From positions 1-38,248 of the forward strand of contig JAMPXP010000033.1 in assembly GCA_023701135.1 (NCBI GenBank): DNA of 38,248 bases, read 5' to 3'. The notes below the pieces were generated by a model. That model was not told where the DNA came from. It made no database searches and saw only the letters and a program-made list of their open reading frames with translations. Origin of the DNA: Desulfobacula sp. GTDB lineage: Bacteria > Desulfobacterota > Desulfobacteria > Desulfobacterales > Desulfobacteraceae. Shown here one piece after another: positions 24,087 to 31,569 of this stretch. Position 1 is the stretch's first letter, and each line of letters begins with the position of its first letter. The translations under genes and the position numbers were made by a program.

Positions 24087-25088
24087 ATGTCCCTGAATCC
24101 CTTGAACCATCAATCCGTTTATGAGAGCCTGTTTAAGCACTCCTATTCGATCATGCTCATCATTGATCCTGAAACAGGTAAAATCCTGGATGCCAATTCT
24201 GCAGCACTGAAATTTTATCAGTATTCGGAAAAAGAGATCCTGAACATGAAAATGTCGGAAATCAACACCCTGTCTGAAAAAGAAATACAAAGCGAAATGG
24301 AAAAAGCCCGGCTGAAAAAACGAAATTATTTCAATTTCCGGCACAGGCTGAAAACCGGAGACATAAGGGATGTGGAAGTCTACAGCGGACCCATTGAATT
24401 CCAGGACAAAAAAGTCCTCTATTCCATCATCCATGACATCAGCGACAAAAAGCAGGCCCAGGAAACTCTGAAGAAAAGCGAAAGCACCATCCGGGCCATG
24501 ATCAATGCCACCCGGAGCCTGGTATATCTTTTTGACATACAGGGGGATATCATCAATCTGAATATACCGGGCGCCCTGCTGTTTGATAAACGCCCCGATG
24601 AAATGATCGGTAAAAATTTTAAAACCTTCTTTGGTGAAGAGGACTTTTCAAAACTGAGCCTGCTGGTCGATGAAGTGGTTGAAAATCAGGACCCCATCAG
24701 CTATCAGAAAGAAAGGCGGGGCCGGTATTTCGATGTCCATCTCTACCCTGTGTTTAATGAATCGGACCAGGTGGACCGGATCTGTGTGTTTGCCAATGAT
24801 ATCACCGACCTGAAAAAGACCGAAAAAGTGTTTGCCGCCATTGAGACGGCCGGCGGCATCTGCCATGAAATGAACCAGCCCTTGCAGGTCATCCTCGGCA
24901 ATCTGGAGTTGCTGAGGATCAATCTGGAAGAAGACGACCCCAACCAGAACCTGATCAATACAGCTCTGTTGCAGACCGAAAAACTGGGCCGGATTACCAA
25001 AAAACTCGCCCACATTACCCACTATGAAACCAAGGGATACATCAAAGGCACGATTTTTGACATTGACAAGTCTTCGGAAACCCCATGA
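24087..25088 (+). CDS. PAS-PAS-HisKA signalling protein lacking a kinase ATPase domain
   Basis: A 333-residue cytoplasmic protein. PAS domains occupy about residues 10-125 and 130-250. A HisKA-type dimerisation helix pair follows at 250-325, with the phospho-acceptor in Cys-His260-Glu-Met-Asn-Gln-Pro. It then stops: no N, G1 or G2 boxes of the HATPase domain are present, in this frame or just downstream. The stop overlaps the HIT gene start (ATGA), so this is an intact gene boundary, not an obvious frameshift. It could be phosphorylated by another kinase or act as a redox-sensing scaffold. A GAGGA site lies close before the ATG. Confidence 0.83.
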   Translation: MSLNPLNHQSVYESLFKHSYSIMLIIDPETGKILDANSAALKFYQYSEKEILNMKMSEINTLSEKEIQSEMEKARLKKRNYFNFRHRLKTGDIRDVEVYSGPIEFQDKKVLYSIIHDISDKKQAQETLKKSESTIRAMINATRSLVYLFDIQGDIINLNIPGALLFDKRPDEMIGKNFKTFFGEEDFSKLSLLVDEVVENQDPISYQKERRGRYFDVHLYPVFNESDQVDRICVFANDITDLKKTEKVFAAIETAGGICHEMNQPLQVILGNLELLRINLEEDDPNQNLINTALLQTEKLGRITKKLAHITHYETKGYIKGTIFDIDKSSETP

Positions 25089-25495
25089 CAACAACCGGCT
25101 CCGCATCAGAGAACAAAGACAGTTGGCCTTGTCCCTTCTGCCGGACCGAAGCCCTTTGTGTCATCCTTGAGAACAAAACCGCATTTGCCGTCAAAGACAC
25201 CTCCCCCGTCAGCCTTGACCATATGCTGGTTCTGCCGAAACGTCATTGTTCCGACTATTTTCACATGACCCATGAGGAAAGATGTGATGCCCATGACCTG
25301 ATTGAAAGGCTTAAAGCTCTGATCCTGGGCCATGACCCGTCGGTGCGGGGCTTCAATATCGGCGTCAATTGCGGAGAAACCGCCGGCCAGACCATCTTTC
25401 ACGCCCATATCCACTTCATCCCCAGAAGAAAAAACGACACCCCCCATCCCAGGGGAGGGGTCCGCGGGGTGATCCCGGATAAAATGAATTATTAA
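25085..25495 (+). CDS. HIT-family nucleotide hydrolase/transferase
   Basis: A 136-residue histidine-triad protein. The triad His106-Ala-His108-Ile-His110 is intact, and Cys16-Pro-x-Cys19 with His54 suggests the structural zinc found in FHIT/GalT-like relatives. It would hydrolyse nucleoside phosphoramidates or dinucleoside polyphosphates, or act as an adenylyltransferase. Translation is coupled to the PAS-HisKA gene by ATGA overlap, so a link to nucleotide second messengers is possible but unproven. Confidence 0.9.
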   Translation: MTTTGSASENKDSWPCPFCRTEALCVILENKTAFAVKDTSPVSLDHMLVLPKRHCSDYFHMTHEERCDAHDLIERLKALILGHDPSVRGFNIGVNCGETAGQTIFHAHIHFIPRRKNDTPHPRGGVRGVIPDKMNY

Positions 25496-25507
25496 TTTTT
25501 TTGCAGC

Positions 25508-25536
25508 TTGACTTTTGTTTTTTTTCTGAATACAAA
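25508..25536 (+). promoter_or_regulatory. Candidate sigma-70-type promoter for the cobalamin riboswitch
   Basis: TTGACT at 25508-25513 and TACAAA at 25531-25536 are separated by 17 bp. The predicted transcription start near 25543 coincides with the first nucleotides of the riboswitch. Confidence 0.6.
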
Positions 25537-25545
25537 CGGATCTGT

Positions 25546-25724
25546 TCAGGTGCACATCGTGCTTAAAAGGGAACTCCTGTGTGAATCAGGGACGGGCCCG
25601 CCGCTGTAAGTGGGGACGAAGGCTTGCAACGCCACTGCCGATTGGAAACCGATGTAGAACGGTTTCCCGAAATCAGCGGGAAGGCAAAAGCTGTGAGGAT
25701 GATCCACAAGTCAGAAGACCTGCC
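25546..25724 (+). ncRNA. Cobalamin (B12) riboswitch
   Basis: The conserved AdoCbl-riboswitch landmarks are all present in order: a GGTGC start, the GGGAA block (25569-25573), GTGTGAATCAGGGACGG (the B12 box region is discontinuous), CCGCCGCTGTAA, GCCACTG, and the terminal AAGTCAGAAGACCTGCC. CAGGT at 25547-25551 can pair with ACCTG at 25718-25722 to close P1. B12 binding is expected to switch off the downstream cobaltochelatase gene. Edges are approximate. Confidence 0.95.
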
Positions 25725-25788
25725 GGACAAATGGGTGCATTCCCCGCGGACAAGGGAATCACAATGATCTTAAGGAAAATCAGGGATA

Positions 25789-25822
25789 CCCCGGGATCGA
25801 GTATATATCGGTCCGGGGTTTT
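25789..25822 (+). terminator. Riboswitch-controlled intrinsic terminator
   Basis: CCCCGG at 25789-25794 pairs with CCGGGG at 25813-25818, extended by an imperfect inner stem, and is followed at once by TTTT. It lies between the B12 aptamer and cbiK, so regulation is probably by premature termination. Confidence 0.75.
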
Positions 25823-25864
25823 GTATGGCTCCGGACCCGTGGATTCAATTTTTAAGGAGCTATC

Positions 25865-26749
25865 ATGAAAAAAATTATCTTTGCCTTATTGTTCACATGT
25901 CTTATCCTTCCTGCCGCAGTCCTTGCCTCGGGCCACAGCCATGAAAGGGAAATGAAAAAAGGATTTCTCCTGGTGGCCTTCGGGTCAAGCGTTCCCGAAG
26001 CCCAGGTATCCTTTGACAACATCGACAAACGCGTCAAACAAGACTTTCCGGACACTCCGGTATTCTGGGCCTATACCTCTTCCATCATCCGGAACAAGCT
26101 GGCCAAGGAGGGGAAAATCCTGGATTCCGTGCCCATGGCCCTGGCCAAAATGACGGACCAGGGATTTACCCATGTGGCCATCCAGTCCCTTCATACCATC
26201 CGGGGGGAAGAGTTCGACGACCTTGCAAATACGGTCAAAGCTTTTGAAGGACTGCCCGACGGCATTGAAAAAATTATCATCGGTGCTCCCCTTCTTTCCT
26301 CTGAAAAAGACATGGAAGCGGTCACCCATGCCATCCTTAAAAATATTCCGGCCCATCGCAAGAAAGGAGACGCCGTCCTCCTCATGGGCCACGGCACCCC
26401 CCATCCCTCCAATGCCTTTTATGCGGCCCTGATGTTCCATCTCCAGAGAAAAGACCCCCATGTCTTTGTCGGAACCGTTGAAGGATCTCCCGATATCAAC
26501 GACATCATCCCCATGCTCAAGGAAAAGAAACTGAAAAAAATCTTTCTCATGCCCTTTATGTCCGTTGCCGGGGACCATGCCAGAAACGACCTGGCCGGCG
26601 ATGAAGAAGACTCCTGGAAATCCATCCTGATAAAACAGGGGTTTGAATGCGATATCACCCTGAAAGGCACGGCCGAATATGACAATATGATTGATATCTG
26701 GACTTCTCACCTGAAGGAGGCCATGGCCCGTTTAAATAAGACGGAATAA
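25865..26749 (+). CDS. cbiK: Periplasmic sirohydrochlorin cobaltochelatase CbiK
   Basis: A 294-residue class II chelatase that inserts cobalt into sirohydrochlorin in the anaerobic B12 pathway. Metal-site histidines appear as His176 (Met-Gly-His-Gly-Thr-Pro-His) and His238 (Ala-Gly-Asp-His-Ala-Arg). Residues 1-22 are a clear signal peptide, giving a periplasmic form like the CbiK-P of Desulfovibrio vulgaris (established knowledge), where it is thought to serve metal or haem transport rather than cytoplasmic synthesis. The mature N-terminus has Gly-His-Ser-His. AAGGAGC precedes the ATG, and a B12 riboswitch with terminator lies immediately upstream. Confidence 0.94.
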   Translation: MKKIIFALLFTCLILPAAVLASGHSHEREMKKGFLLVAFGSSVPEAQVSFDNIDKRVKQDFPDTPVFWAYTSSIIRNKLAKEGKILDSVPMALAKMTDQGFTHVAIQSLHTIRGEEFDDLANTVKAFEGLPDGIEKIIIGAPLLSSEKDMEAVTHAILKNIPAHRKKGDAVLLMGHGTPHPSNAFYAALMFHLQRKDPHVFVGTVEGSPDINDIIPMLKEKKLKKIFLMPFMSVAGDHARNDLAGDEEDSWKSILIKQGFECDITLKGTAEYDNMIDIWTSHLKEAMARLNKTE

Positions 26750-26780
26750 ACCGCCATACGGATTCAGGCATTTTCTGTTT

Positions 26781-26824
26781 TGCATCAGATGCAATCTTTA
26801 CAAAACCTAAAATAATGCTATAGT
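26781..26824 (+). promoter_or_regulatory. Internal promoter with adjacent palindrome
   Basis: TTTACA (26797-26802) and TATAGT (26819-26824) are 16 bp apart, and the dyad TGCATC-A-GATGCA (26781-26793) abuts the -35 element. Transcription would start near 26831, which argues that the following small gene begins at 26864 or 26891. This would let the small-protein, His-rich and receptor genes be expressed apart from the riboswitch. Confidence 0.5.
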
Positions 26825-26890
26825 TTGGCCATGGGCTTCTACCCGAAGAAAGGCAAGCGGCCCATGACCAAAAAATCAAAAAGGATCAAG

Positions 26891-27079
26891 ATGGCTCACA
26901 ATTGCGCAAAATGCCGATTCAGGGCAAAATATGATAACAGACCCGATTCTATTATAGGACGGTTATGGCGGTGGCATATCAACTGGTGCCCCGGATGGAA
27001 AGGATACCTGCGCTCTCTGCCTCCCGGTGAAAAAGACCGAATAGATCAAACTTACGGCCTGGGAAAGCGCCCCATTTAA
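26891..27079 (+). CDS. Small Cys-containing protein, conserved-looking
   Basis: A 62-residue basic protein with Cys5-x-x-Cys8, a Phe-Arg-Ala-Lys-Tyr-Asp segment, a Trp-Arg-Trp-His core and a third cysteine in Asn-Trp-Cys-Pro-Gly-Trp. The three Cys and one His could hold a metal or small cluster. I do not know its function, though I have the impression that similar short proteins occur in related sulfate reducers. The start is uncertain: ATG at 26864 gives a nine-residue Lys-rich extension, while 26891 has AAGG six bases upstream. It is 13 bp before the His-rich gene. Confidence 0.65.
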   Translation: MAHNCAKCRFRAKYDNRPDSIIGRLWRWHINWCPGWKGYLRSLPPGEKDRIDQTYGLGKRPI

Positions 27080-27092
27080 AACGGAGGAAGAA

Positions 27093-27338
27093 ATGGAAAT
27101 CAAACTGGATCACCACAAACACGACCATACCCATGACCACAGCCATGACCACGACCATAGCCATACTCATGGGAAAGACAAACACAGCCATCCCCACCAC
27201 CATGACCACAGCCATGGTCACCCGCATTCCCACAGTCATGGGAAAGATCATGAAGAGCATGACCATGTGGACGAACACGGGGGTCATGACCATGATCACC
27301 CCGGCCATGAAAAAGAAAAACATGACCATTCCCATTAA
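27093..27338 (+). CDS. Histidine-rich metal-binding protein
   Basis: An 81-residue protein in which 33 residues are His (about 41%), mostly as Asp-His and Ser-His dipeptides, with no Cys, no signal peptide and no hydrophobic segment. Composition indicates a cytoplasmic metal buffer or chaperone for Co, Ni or Zn, comparable in principle to Hpn-like or HypB-type His tails. GGAGG lies seven bases before its ATG. Location between a cobaltochelatase and a metal-receptor gene supports cobalt or zinc handling, which is inference. Confidence 0.85.
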   Translation: MEIKLDHHKHDHTHDHSHDHDHSHTHGKDKHSHPHHHDHSHGHPHSHSHGKDHEEHDHVDEHGGHDHDHPGHEKEKHDHSH

Positions 27339-27472
27339 GACCACCCTTTCCTTGAGCTGACGTGACCTGGTTTTTACCTTAGCGTATCCGGGTTTGGGAA
27401 ACACCTGTAGAGAGTCTTGGCCATGCCTGATAAAAAAAAGTCCCATTAGAAAAACTGTCTCAGAGGTGAAAA

Positions 27473-28402
27473 ATGAAATTATTAAAAAATTATTGGATGG
27501 CTGCTGCTGTCGCCCTGTTATGGCTCCTGCCCCTGCCTGTATCTGCAAAAAGCCCTGTTAATGTGCAGGTCAGCATCCTGCCCCAGAAATATTGTGTTGA
27601 AAGAATCGGGAAGGACCGCGTCAATGTCGATGTTCTTGTAAAACCGGGCAAAAGCCCGGAAATTTATTCTCCCTCCCCGGCCCAGATTAAAACCCTTGTA
27701 TCGGCCGACATCTATTTCAGGATCGGCATCGATTTTGAAAACGGCCTCATGGGTAAGATCGAATCCGTGGCAGGGCTTAAAATAGTGGATACCCGTGAGG
27801 GCATAACCTTAAGAGACATGGCAGAGCCCCCCCATGAGGGTGAAGATCATTATGCCGGCCACGCTGAAGGCGAAGATCACGACCATGATGCAGACCAGAA
27901 ACATTCCGCCCATACCGGCAAGGACCCCCATATCTGGATGAGCCCGGACAACATGAAAATCCAGGCCCATACCATTTTCCAGACCCTGGTCCAAATTGAT
28001 CCCGAGGGCCGGGAGGCCTACCAGGCCAATTATGATCGTTTTGTCAAAGACCTGGATGCCCTGGACCTTCGCCTGAAAGAGGTCTTCAAGCCTCTTCAGG
28101 GGGAGAATCTATTTGTGTTCCACCCGGCCTTCGGATATCTGGCGGACCGTTACGGCCTTCGCCAGATCGCAGTGGAAACCATGGGCAAAGCCCCCAAGGG
28201 CAAGGACTTGTCCAATATCATCAAGCTTGCAAAAAAGGAAAAAACCCGGGTGATCTTTGTCCAGCCCCAGTTTGACCGGTCTGCGGCGGAAAAAATCGCA
28301 TCGGCCATCAACGGTGTCGTGGTGTCCATCGATCCTTTGGCTTATGATTATCCGGCCAATATGGAAACCATGGCCAAAACCATTGCCGGGGCCTTAAAAT
28401 AG
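27473..28402 (+). CDS. Metal ABC transporter solute-binding protein, ZnuA/TroA-like
   Basis: A 309-residue periplasmic receptor of the cluster A-I (Zn/Mn) family with a signal peptide (residues 1-25). A His/Asp/Glu-rich loop spans residues 121-147. His153 (Asp-Pro-His-Ile-Trp-Met) and His217 (Phe-His-Pro-Ala-Phe) are metal ligands, with Asp in Ser-Ile-Asp-Pro near the end. The usual first ligand histidine is replaced: the motif reads Lys-Ser-Pro-Glu63-Ile-Tyr-Ser-Pro-Ser-Pro. No permease or ATPase of this system is adjacent; the next genes are an amino-acid transporter. It may deliver Co, Zn or another ion, or buffer it. Confidence 0.88.
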   Translation: MKLLKNYWMAAAVALLWLLPLPVSAKSPVNVQVSILPQKYCVERIGKDRVNVDVLVKPGKSPEIYSPSPAQIKTLVSADIYFRIGIDFENGLMGKIESVAGLKIVDTREGITLRDMAEPPHEGEDHYAGHAEGEDHDHDADQKHSAHTGKDPHIWMSPDNMKIQAHTIFQTLVQIDPEGREAYQANYDRFVKDLDALDLRLKEVFKPLQGENLFVFHPAFGYLADRYGLRQIAVETMGKAPKGKDLSNIIKLAKKEKTRVIFVQPQFDRSAAEKIASAINGVVVSIDPLAYDYPANMETMAKTIAGALK

Positions 28403-28481
28403 GTCGGCCTGAGATGGCCGTAATGGCTTAACCTCTTTTCTCCTTTTTTCTTTGCAGGTTTTAAAATACAAAGGTCCCTTC

Positions 28482-28510
28482 TTGACAATTTACCGGAATA
28501 TCACTATTTA
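28482..28510 (+). promoter_or_regulatory. Candidate promoter for the amino-acid ABC transporter
   Basis: A consensus TTGACA (28482-28487) is followed after 17 bp by TATTTA (28505-28510). The resulting leader of about 90 nt contains a tandem GGCCCCCT pair (28531-28546) and a small dyad, GGAGCA-A-TGCTCC, at 28564-28576. Confidence 0.6.
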
Positions 28511-28608
28511 CCAAGAGTTATTAAGCAGGCGGCCCCCTGGCCCCCTGCCGATGTTATTGAGCCGGAGCAATGCTCCACATACCATAACTATAGGAAAGGA
28601 TTCATAAC

Positions 28609-29361
28609 ATGTTTAAAAAAAACCTGGTCATTCTGGTCGGGATCATGGCGCTTCTCCTGGCAGGCGGCAGTCAGGCCCTTGCAGGAAAGAAAATTATCAA
28701 CGGAATCGATGCGAATTTCCCTCCCTTTGCCTTTATTGATCAAAAAGGAGCACCCAGCGGCTTTGACGTGGAAGCCATGAACTGGATCGCCAAGGAAATG
28801 GGCTATGAAGTCGAGCACAAACCCTTTGACTGGGACGGGATCATCACCAGCCTGATCACCAAAAAAATAGACATGGTGGCCTCGGGCATGAGCATCACCC
28901 CGGACCGGATGGAAAAGGTCGCCTTTACCATTCCCTACTGGAAAATCCAGCAGGTCATGGTGGTTAAAAAAGATTCGACCCTGACCCTGGACGATCTGCT
29001 CAAGGGCAAAAAAATGGTGGGCGTTCAGCAGGGCACATCCGAAGCCAAATGGCTCAAGGAAGCGGCCGAGAAAAACGGATGGAATCTCGAACTCAGGTAT
29101 TACGATTCCTCTCCCCTGGCCGTTGAAGACATCCTTAACGGCAGAATTGCCGCCGCCGCCATGGACGATGCCCCGGCAAAGGACGCGGCCGATAAAAAAG
29201 ACGTGAAGATCCTGGGTACCTTTGGAATGGCATCCGAAGATTTCGGATATGCCATCCGCAAAGAAGACACCCAGCTCCTCAAAGATATCAACGAGGGCCT
29301 GAAACGGCTCATGGCTTCCGACTACTGGAAAGAACTCATTAAAAAATACGATCTGAAATAA
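28609..29361 (+). CDS. Polar amino-acid ABC transporter, solute-binding protein
   Basis: A 250-residue family 3 periplasmic receptor with a signal peptide (residues 1-25, ending Ala-Leu-Ala). It has the conserved Pro-Pro-Phe-Ala-Phe near residue 40, the Gly-Phe-Asp-Val-Glu motif and Ser-Gly-Met-Ser-Ile-Thr-Pro-Asp-Arg that binds the ligand's alpha-amino and carboxylate groups. Ligand may be glutamine, arginine, histidine or another polar amino acid. AGGAAAGG precedes the ATG. It leads the four-gene transporter operon. Confidence 0.93.
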   Translation: MFKKNLVILVGIMALLLAGGSQALAGKKIINGIDANFPPFAFIDQKGAPSGFDVEAMNWIAKEMGYEVEHKPFDWDGIITSLITKKIDMVASGMSITPDRMEKVAFTIPYWKIQQVMVVKKDSTLTLDDLLKGKKMVGVQQGTSEAKWLKEAAEKNGWNLELRYYDSSPLAVEDILNGRIAAAAMDDAPAKDAADKKDVKILGTFGMASEDFGYAIRKEDTQLLKDINEGLKRLMASDYWKELIKKYDLK

Positions 29362-29370
29362 GCGACAGAG

Positions 29371-29396
29371 GGTTCCCGGGCTCAGGCCCGGGGACC
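29371..29396 (+). repeat. Stem-loop between receptor and permease genes
   Basis: Arms at 29371-29381 and 29386-29396 pair over 11 bp with one G-U pair around a 4-nt loop. It has no U-tract and lies in the 45-bp gap after the receptor gene, as in operons where the receptor is made in excess of the membrane proteins. Confidence 0.65.
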
Positions 29397-29406
29397 GGAT
29401 TATAAT

Positions 29407-30084
29407 ATGCTGGAAGCTGTATCAATCATAAAAGGCGCCCTGCCCTATCTTCTTGCCGGCAGCCTCATCACCGCCGGGATTGTTATCGGCGCCATGGCCC
29501 TGGGACTGGTCCTGGGGCTCTCCATGGCCGTGGGCCAGGTTTACGGCGGCAATGCCCTGAAAAGAGCCCTCGGTACCTATGTCTGGTTTTTCCAGGGAGT
29601 CCCCATCCTGGTGCTGCTCTTTCTTTTTTATTTCGGAGTCTTTCATTATATGGGACTCAATCTCAGCGCCGTGGCAGCCGTCACCATTGTCCTGGGGATG
29701 ACCACGGCCGCTTACCAGGCCAATATCTTCAGGGGCGCCATCCTCGCCCTTCCCCAGGGCCAGTTTAAAGCGGCCAGCACTCTGGGCATGAGCGATATCC
29801 AGACCATTTTGACCATCATCCTGCCCCAAGCCCTGAGGTTGTCCATCCCGGCCTGGTCCAATGAATTTTCCATTGTCCTGAAGGATTCGGCCCTGGCCTT
29901 TGTCCTGGGAGCACCGGAAATCATGGCCAGGGCAAAATTTGTGGCCTCCCGGACCTACCAGCACCTTCCCATTTATATCATCGCAGGACTGATTTATTTT
30001 ATCCTGACCTGGGCCGGGGTCAGGGCCCTGGCAAAACTGGAAAAGACCGTCAGGATCCCCGGATATTCGAATAAAGGAATGTAA
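29407..30084 (+). CDS. Polar amino-acid ABC transporter, permease
   Basis: A 225-residue HisM/GlnP-type inner-membrane subunit with about five transmembrane segments and the EAA-loop motif (Ala-Ala-Ser-Thr-Leu-Gly-Met-Ser...Pro-Gln-Ala) near residue 120-145 that docks on the ATPase. It probably pairs with the other permease at 30845-31507 to form a heterodimeric channel. Two base pairs separate it from the ATPase gene. Confidence 0.93.
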   Translation: MLEAVSIIKGALPYLLAGSLITAGIVIGAMALGLVLGLSMAVGQVYGGNALKRALGTYVWFFQGVPILVLLFLFYFGVFHYMGLNLSAVAAVTIVLGMTTAAYQANIFRGAILALPQGQFKAASTLGMSDIQTILTIILPQALRLSIPAWSNEFSIVLKDSALAFVLGAPEIMARAKFVASRTYQHLPIYIIAGLIYFILTWAGVRALAKLEKTVRIPGYSNKGM

Positions 30085-30086
30085 CC

Positions 30087-30848
30087 ATGACCCGGCAAAA
30101 TCCCATCCTCAGGGTGGAAAACATCACCAAATCCTTTGGGGGAGAGCCCATTCTCAAGGGAGTGAATTTAAGCCTGGGCAAGGGCGAAATCAAAATCCTC
30201 ATCGGTCCTTCCGGGGGAGGCAAAAGCACCTTTCTTCAGTGCATGAACTGCCTCATCTCCCCTGATTCCGGTAAATACTGGCTGGAAGAAAAACCCGTGG
30301 ACATCACCAGCAAAAAAGTGCTCTACCACTACCGGCAACAGGTGGGGATGATTTTTCAGGATTTCAACCTGTTTGACCACCTGACGGCCCTGGATAATGT
30401 GACCCTGGCCCTTCGCAAGGTTAAAGGAATGGACAAGAAGGCAGCGGCCCGGCGGGCCATGACCGAACTGTCCCAGGTGGGGCTGGAGGACAAGATCCGG
30501 CTGTATCCGGCAGAGCTTTCCGGCGGTCAGAAACAGCGGGTGGCCATTGCCAGGGCCTTGGCCATGGACCCCAAGGTGCTGCTCCTGGACGAACCCACTT
30601 CGGCCCTGGACCCGGATCTGACCGGTGAGGTCATCGATGTCATCCGGAATCTGGCAAAAAAAGGCATGACCATGGTCATGGCCACCCACCAGATCAGTCT
30701 CATCCGAACCCTGGCCGATGAAATCCTGTTCATGGAAGCCGGTTTTGTGGTGGAACAGGGCAGTCCCAAAGCGCTGCTGGTCCCCGGCACCCGGAGCCAG
30801 GGCTTCTGCGATAAGCTCAACAGCCTTTCCGGAGAAGGGCCCGAATGA
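30087..30848 (+). CDS. Polar amino-acid ABC transporter, ATP-binding protein
   Basis: A 253-residue ATPase with Walker A (Gly-Pro-Ser-Gly-Gly-Gly-Lys-Ser-Thr), Q-loop, ABC signature (Leu-Ser-Gly-Gly-Gln), Walker B (Leu-Leu-Leu-Asp-Glu-Pro-Thr) and the switch histidine in Met-Ala-Thr-His. It belongs to the GlnQ/HisP group and powers amino-acid uptake. Its stop overlaps the second permease start by 4 bp. Confidence 0.95.
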   Translation: MTRQNPILRVENITKSFGGEPILKGVNLSLGKGEIKILIGPSGGGKSTFLQCMNCLISPDSGKYWLEEKPVDITSKKVLYHYRQQVGMIFQDFNLFDHLTALDNVTLALRKVKGMDKKAAARRAMTELSQVGLEDKIRLYPAELSGGQKQRVAIARALAMDPKVLLLDEPTSALDPDLTGEVIDVIRNLAKKGMTMVMATHQISLIRTLADEILFMEAGFVVEQGSPKALLVPGTRSQGFCDKLNSLSGEGPE

Positions 30849-31507
30849 TTTCTCCTTTTTTTCAGGAACTGCTTGAAGCCCTGAACCGCGGGCTCATCAT
30901 GAGCATGGCCCTGATCCTTCCGTCGGCCGCGGGCGGTGTCCTGGTGGGCATCATGGCCGGATGCCTCAGGGCCTTCGGGGACACCTTTTTCCGGAAAATC
31001 TGCGATACCTATGCCGCTATTTTCCGCGGCACACCCCTGGTGGTTCAGCTTTTTATCCTCTATTTCGGATTGCCCAATATCGGCATCTATCTGACGCCCT
31101 ATGCGGCAGCGGTGACGGGATTTATCCTGTGCAGCGGGGCCTATCAGTCGGAATATGTGCGGGGAGCCCTGCTCGCCATCAAAAGAAACCAGTATTTGGG
31201 AGCCCAGGCCTTGGGTCTGACCAAATTCCAGTCCATCTTCTGGATCATCGTTCCCCAGGCCATGCGCAAGGCCCTGCCCGGGTGCGGGAACGAGGTCATC
31301 TACCTGATCAAATATTCATCCCTGGCCTATATCGTCACCTTCATGGAACTGACCGGAGAGGGAAAGACCCTCGCCACGGAATATTTCCGGTTTACAGAAG
31401 TCTTTGCCGTCATCGGCCTCTATTATCTGGCCCTGGTGTCCATGGCCATTTTTGTCTTGAAAAAAATTGAAAAGACCCTTCACATTCCAGGATTCGGAAA
31501 GGGATAA
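30845..31507 (+). CDS. Polar amino-acid ABC transporter, second permease
   Basis: A 220-residue permease of the HisM/GlnP type with about five transmembrane segments and the docking loop (Gly-Ala-Gln-Ala-Leu-Gly-Leu...Pro-Gln-Ala-Met) near residues 117-140. It is coupled to the ATPase gene by ATGA overlap and ends 63 bp before the converging glycyl-radical operon. Confidence 0.93.
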   Translation: MISPFFQELLEALNRGLIMSMALILPSAAGGVLVGIMAGCLRAFGDTFFRKICDTYAAIFRGTPLVVQLFILYFGLPNIGIYLTPYAAAVTGFILCSGAYQSEYVRGALLAIKRNQYLGAQALGLTKFQSIFWIIVPQAMRKALPGCGNEVIYLIKYSSLAYIVTFMELTGEGKTLATEYFRFTEVFAVIGLYYLALVSMAIFVLKKIEKTLHIPGFGKG

Positions 31508-31539
31508 CGGCATCTTCTCCATCTTCATATGATAGGCCA
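31506..31539 (-). repeat. 34-bp repeat matching the exonuclease gene (second copy at 36347-36380)
   Basis: 31 of 34 bases match 36347-36380, in the same orientation, inside the RNase-H-like exonuclease gene. The minus-strand frame here reads Leu-Ala-Tyr-His-Met-Lys-Met-Glu-Lys-Met-Pro-Leu, against Leu-Ala-Tyr-Asn-Met-Lys-Met-Ala-Gln-Met-Pro-Phe in the exonuclease. It looks like a remnant of a related gene, or a recombination scar, in the gap between the transporter and the glycyl-radical operon. Confidence 0.7.
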
Positions 31540-31569
31540 AAACATGCTGGGAAAAGGGCAGCGAAGCTT

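Noticed and set aside
25581-25868. Open frame across the cobalamin riboswitch
   Set aside because: The region is explained by the conserved B12 aptamer and its terminator; the frame has no coding signature.
27093-27338. Short repeated units resembling a CRISPR array
   Set aside because: The repetition comes from Asp-His and Ser-His codons in a frame with a good ribosome site; there are no regular spacers.
26979-27548. Long minus-strand open frame rich in Met and Val opposite the His-rich gene
   Set aside because: It is the antisense reading of His/Asp codons (CAT/GAC giving ATG/GTC), lacks a ribosome site and overlaps three supported genes.
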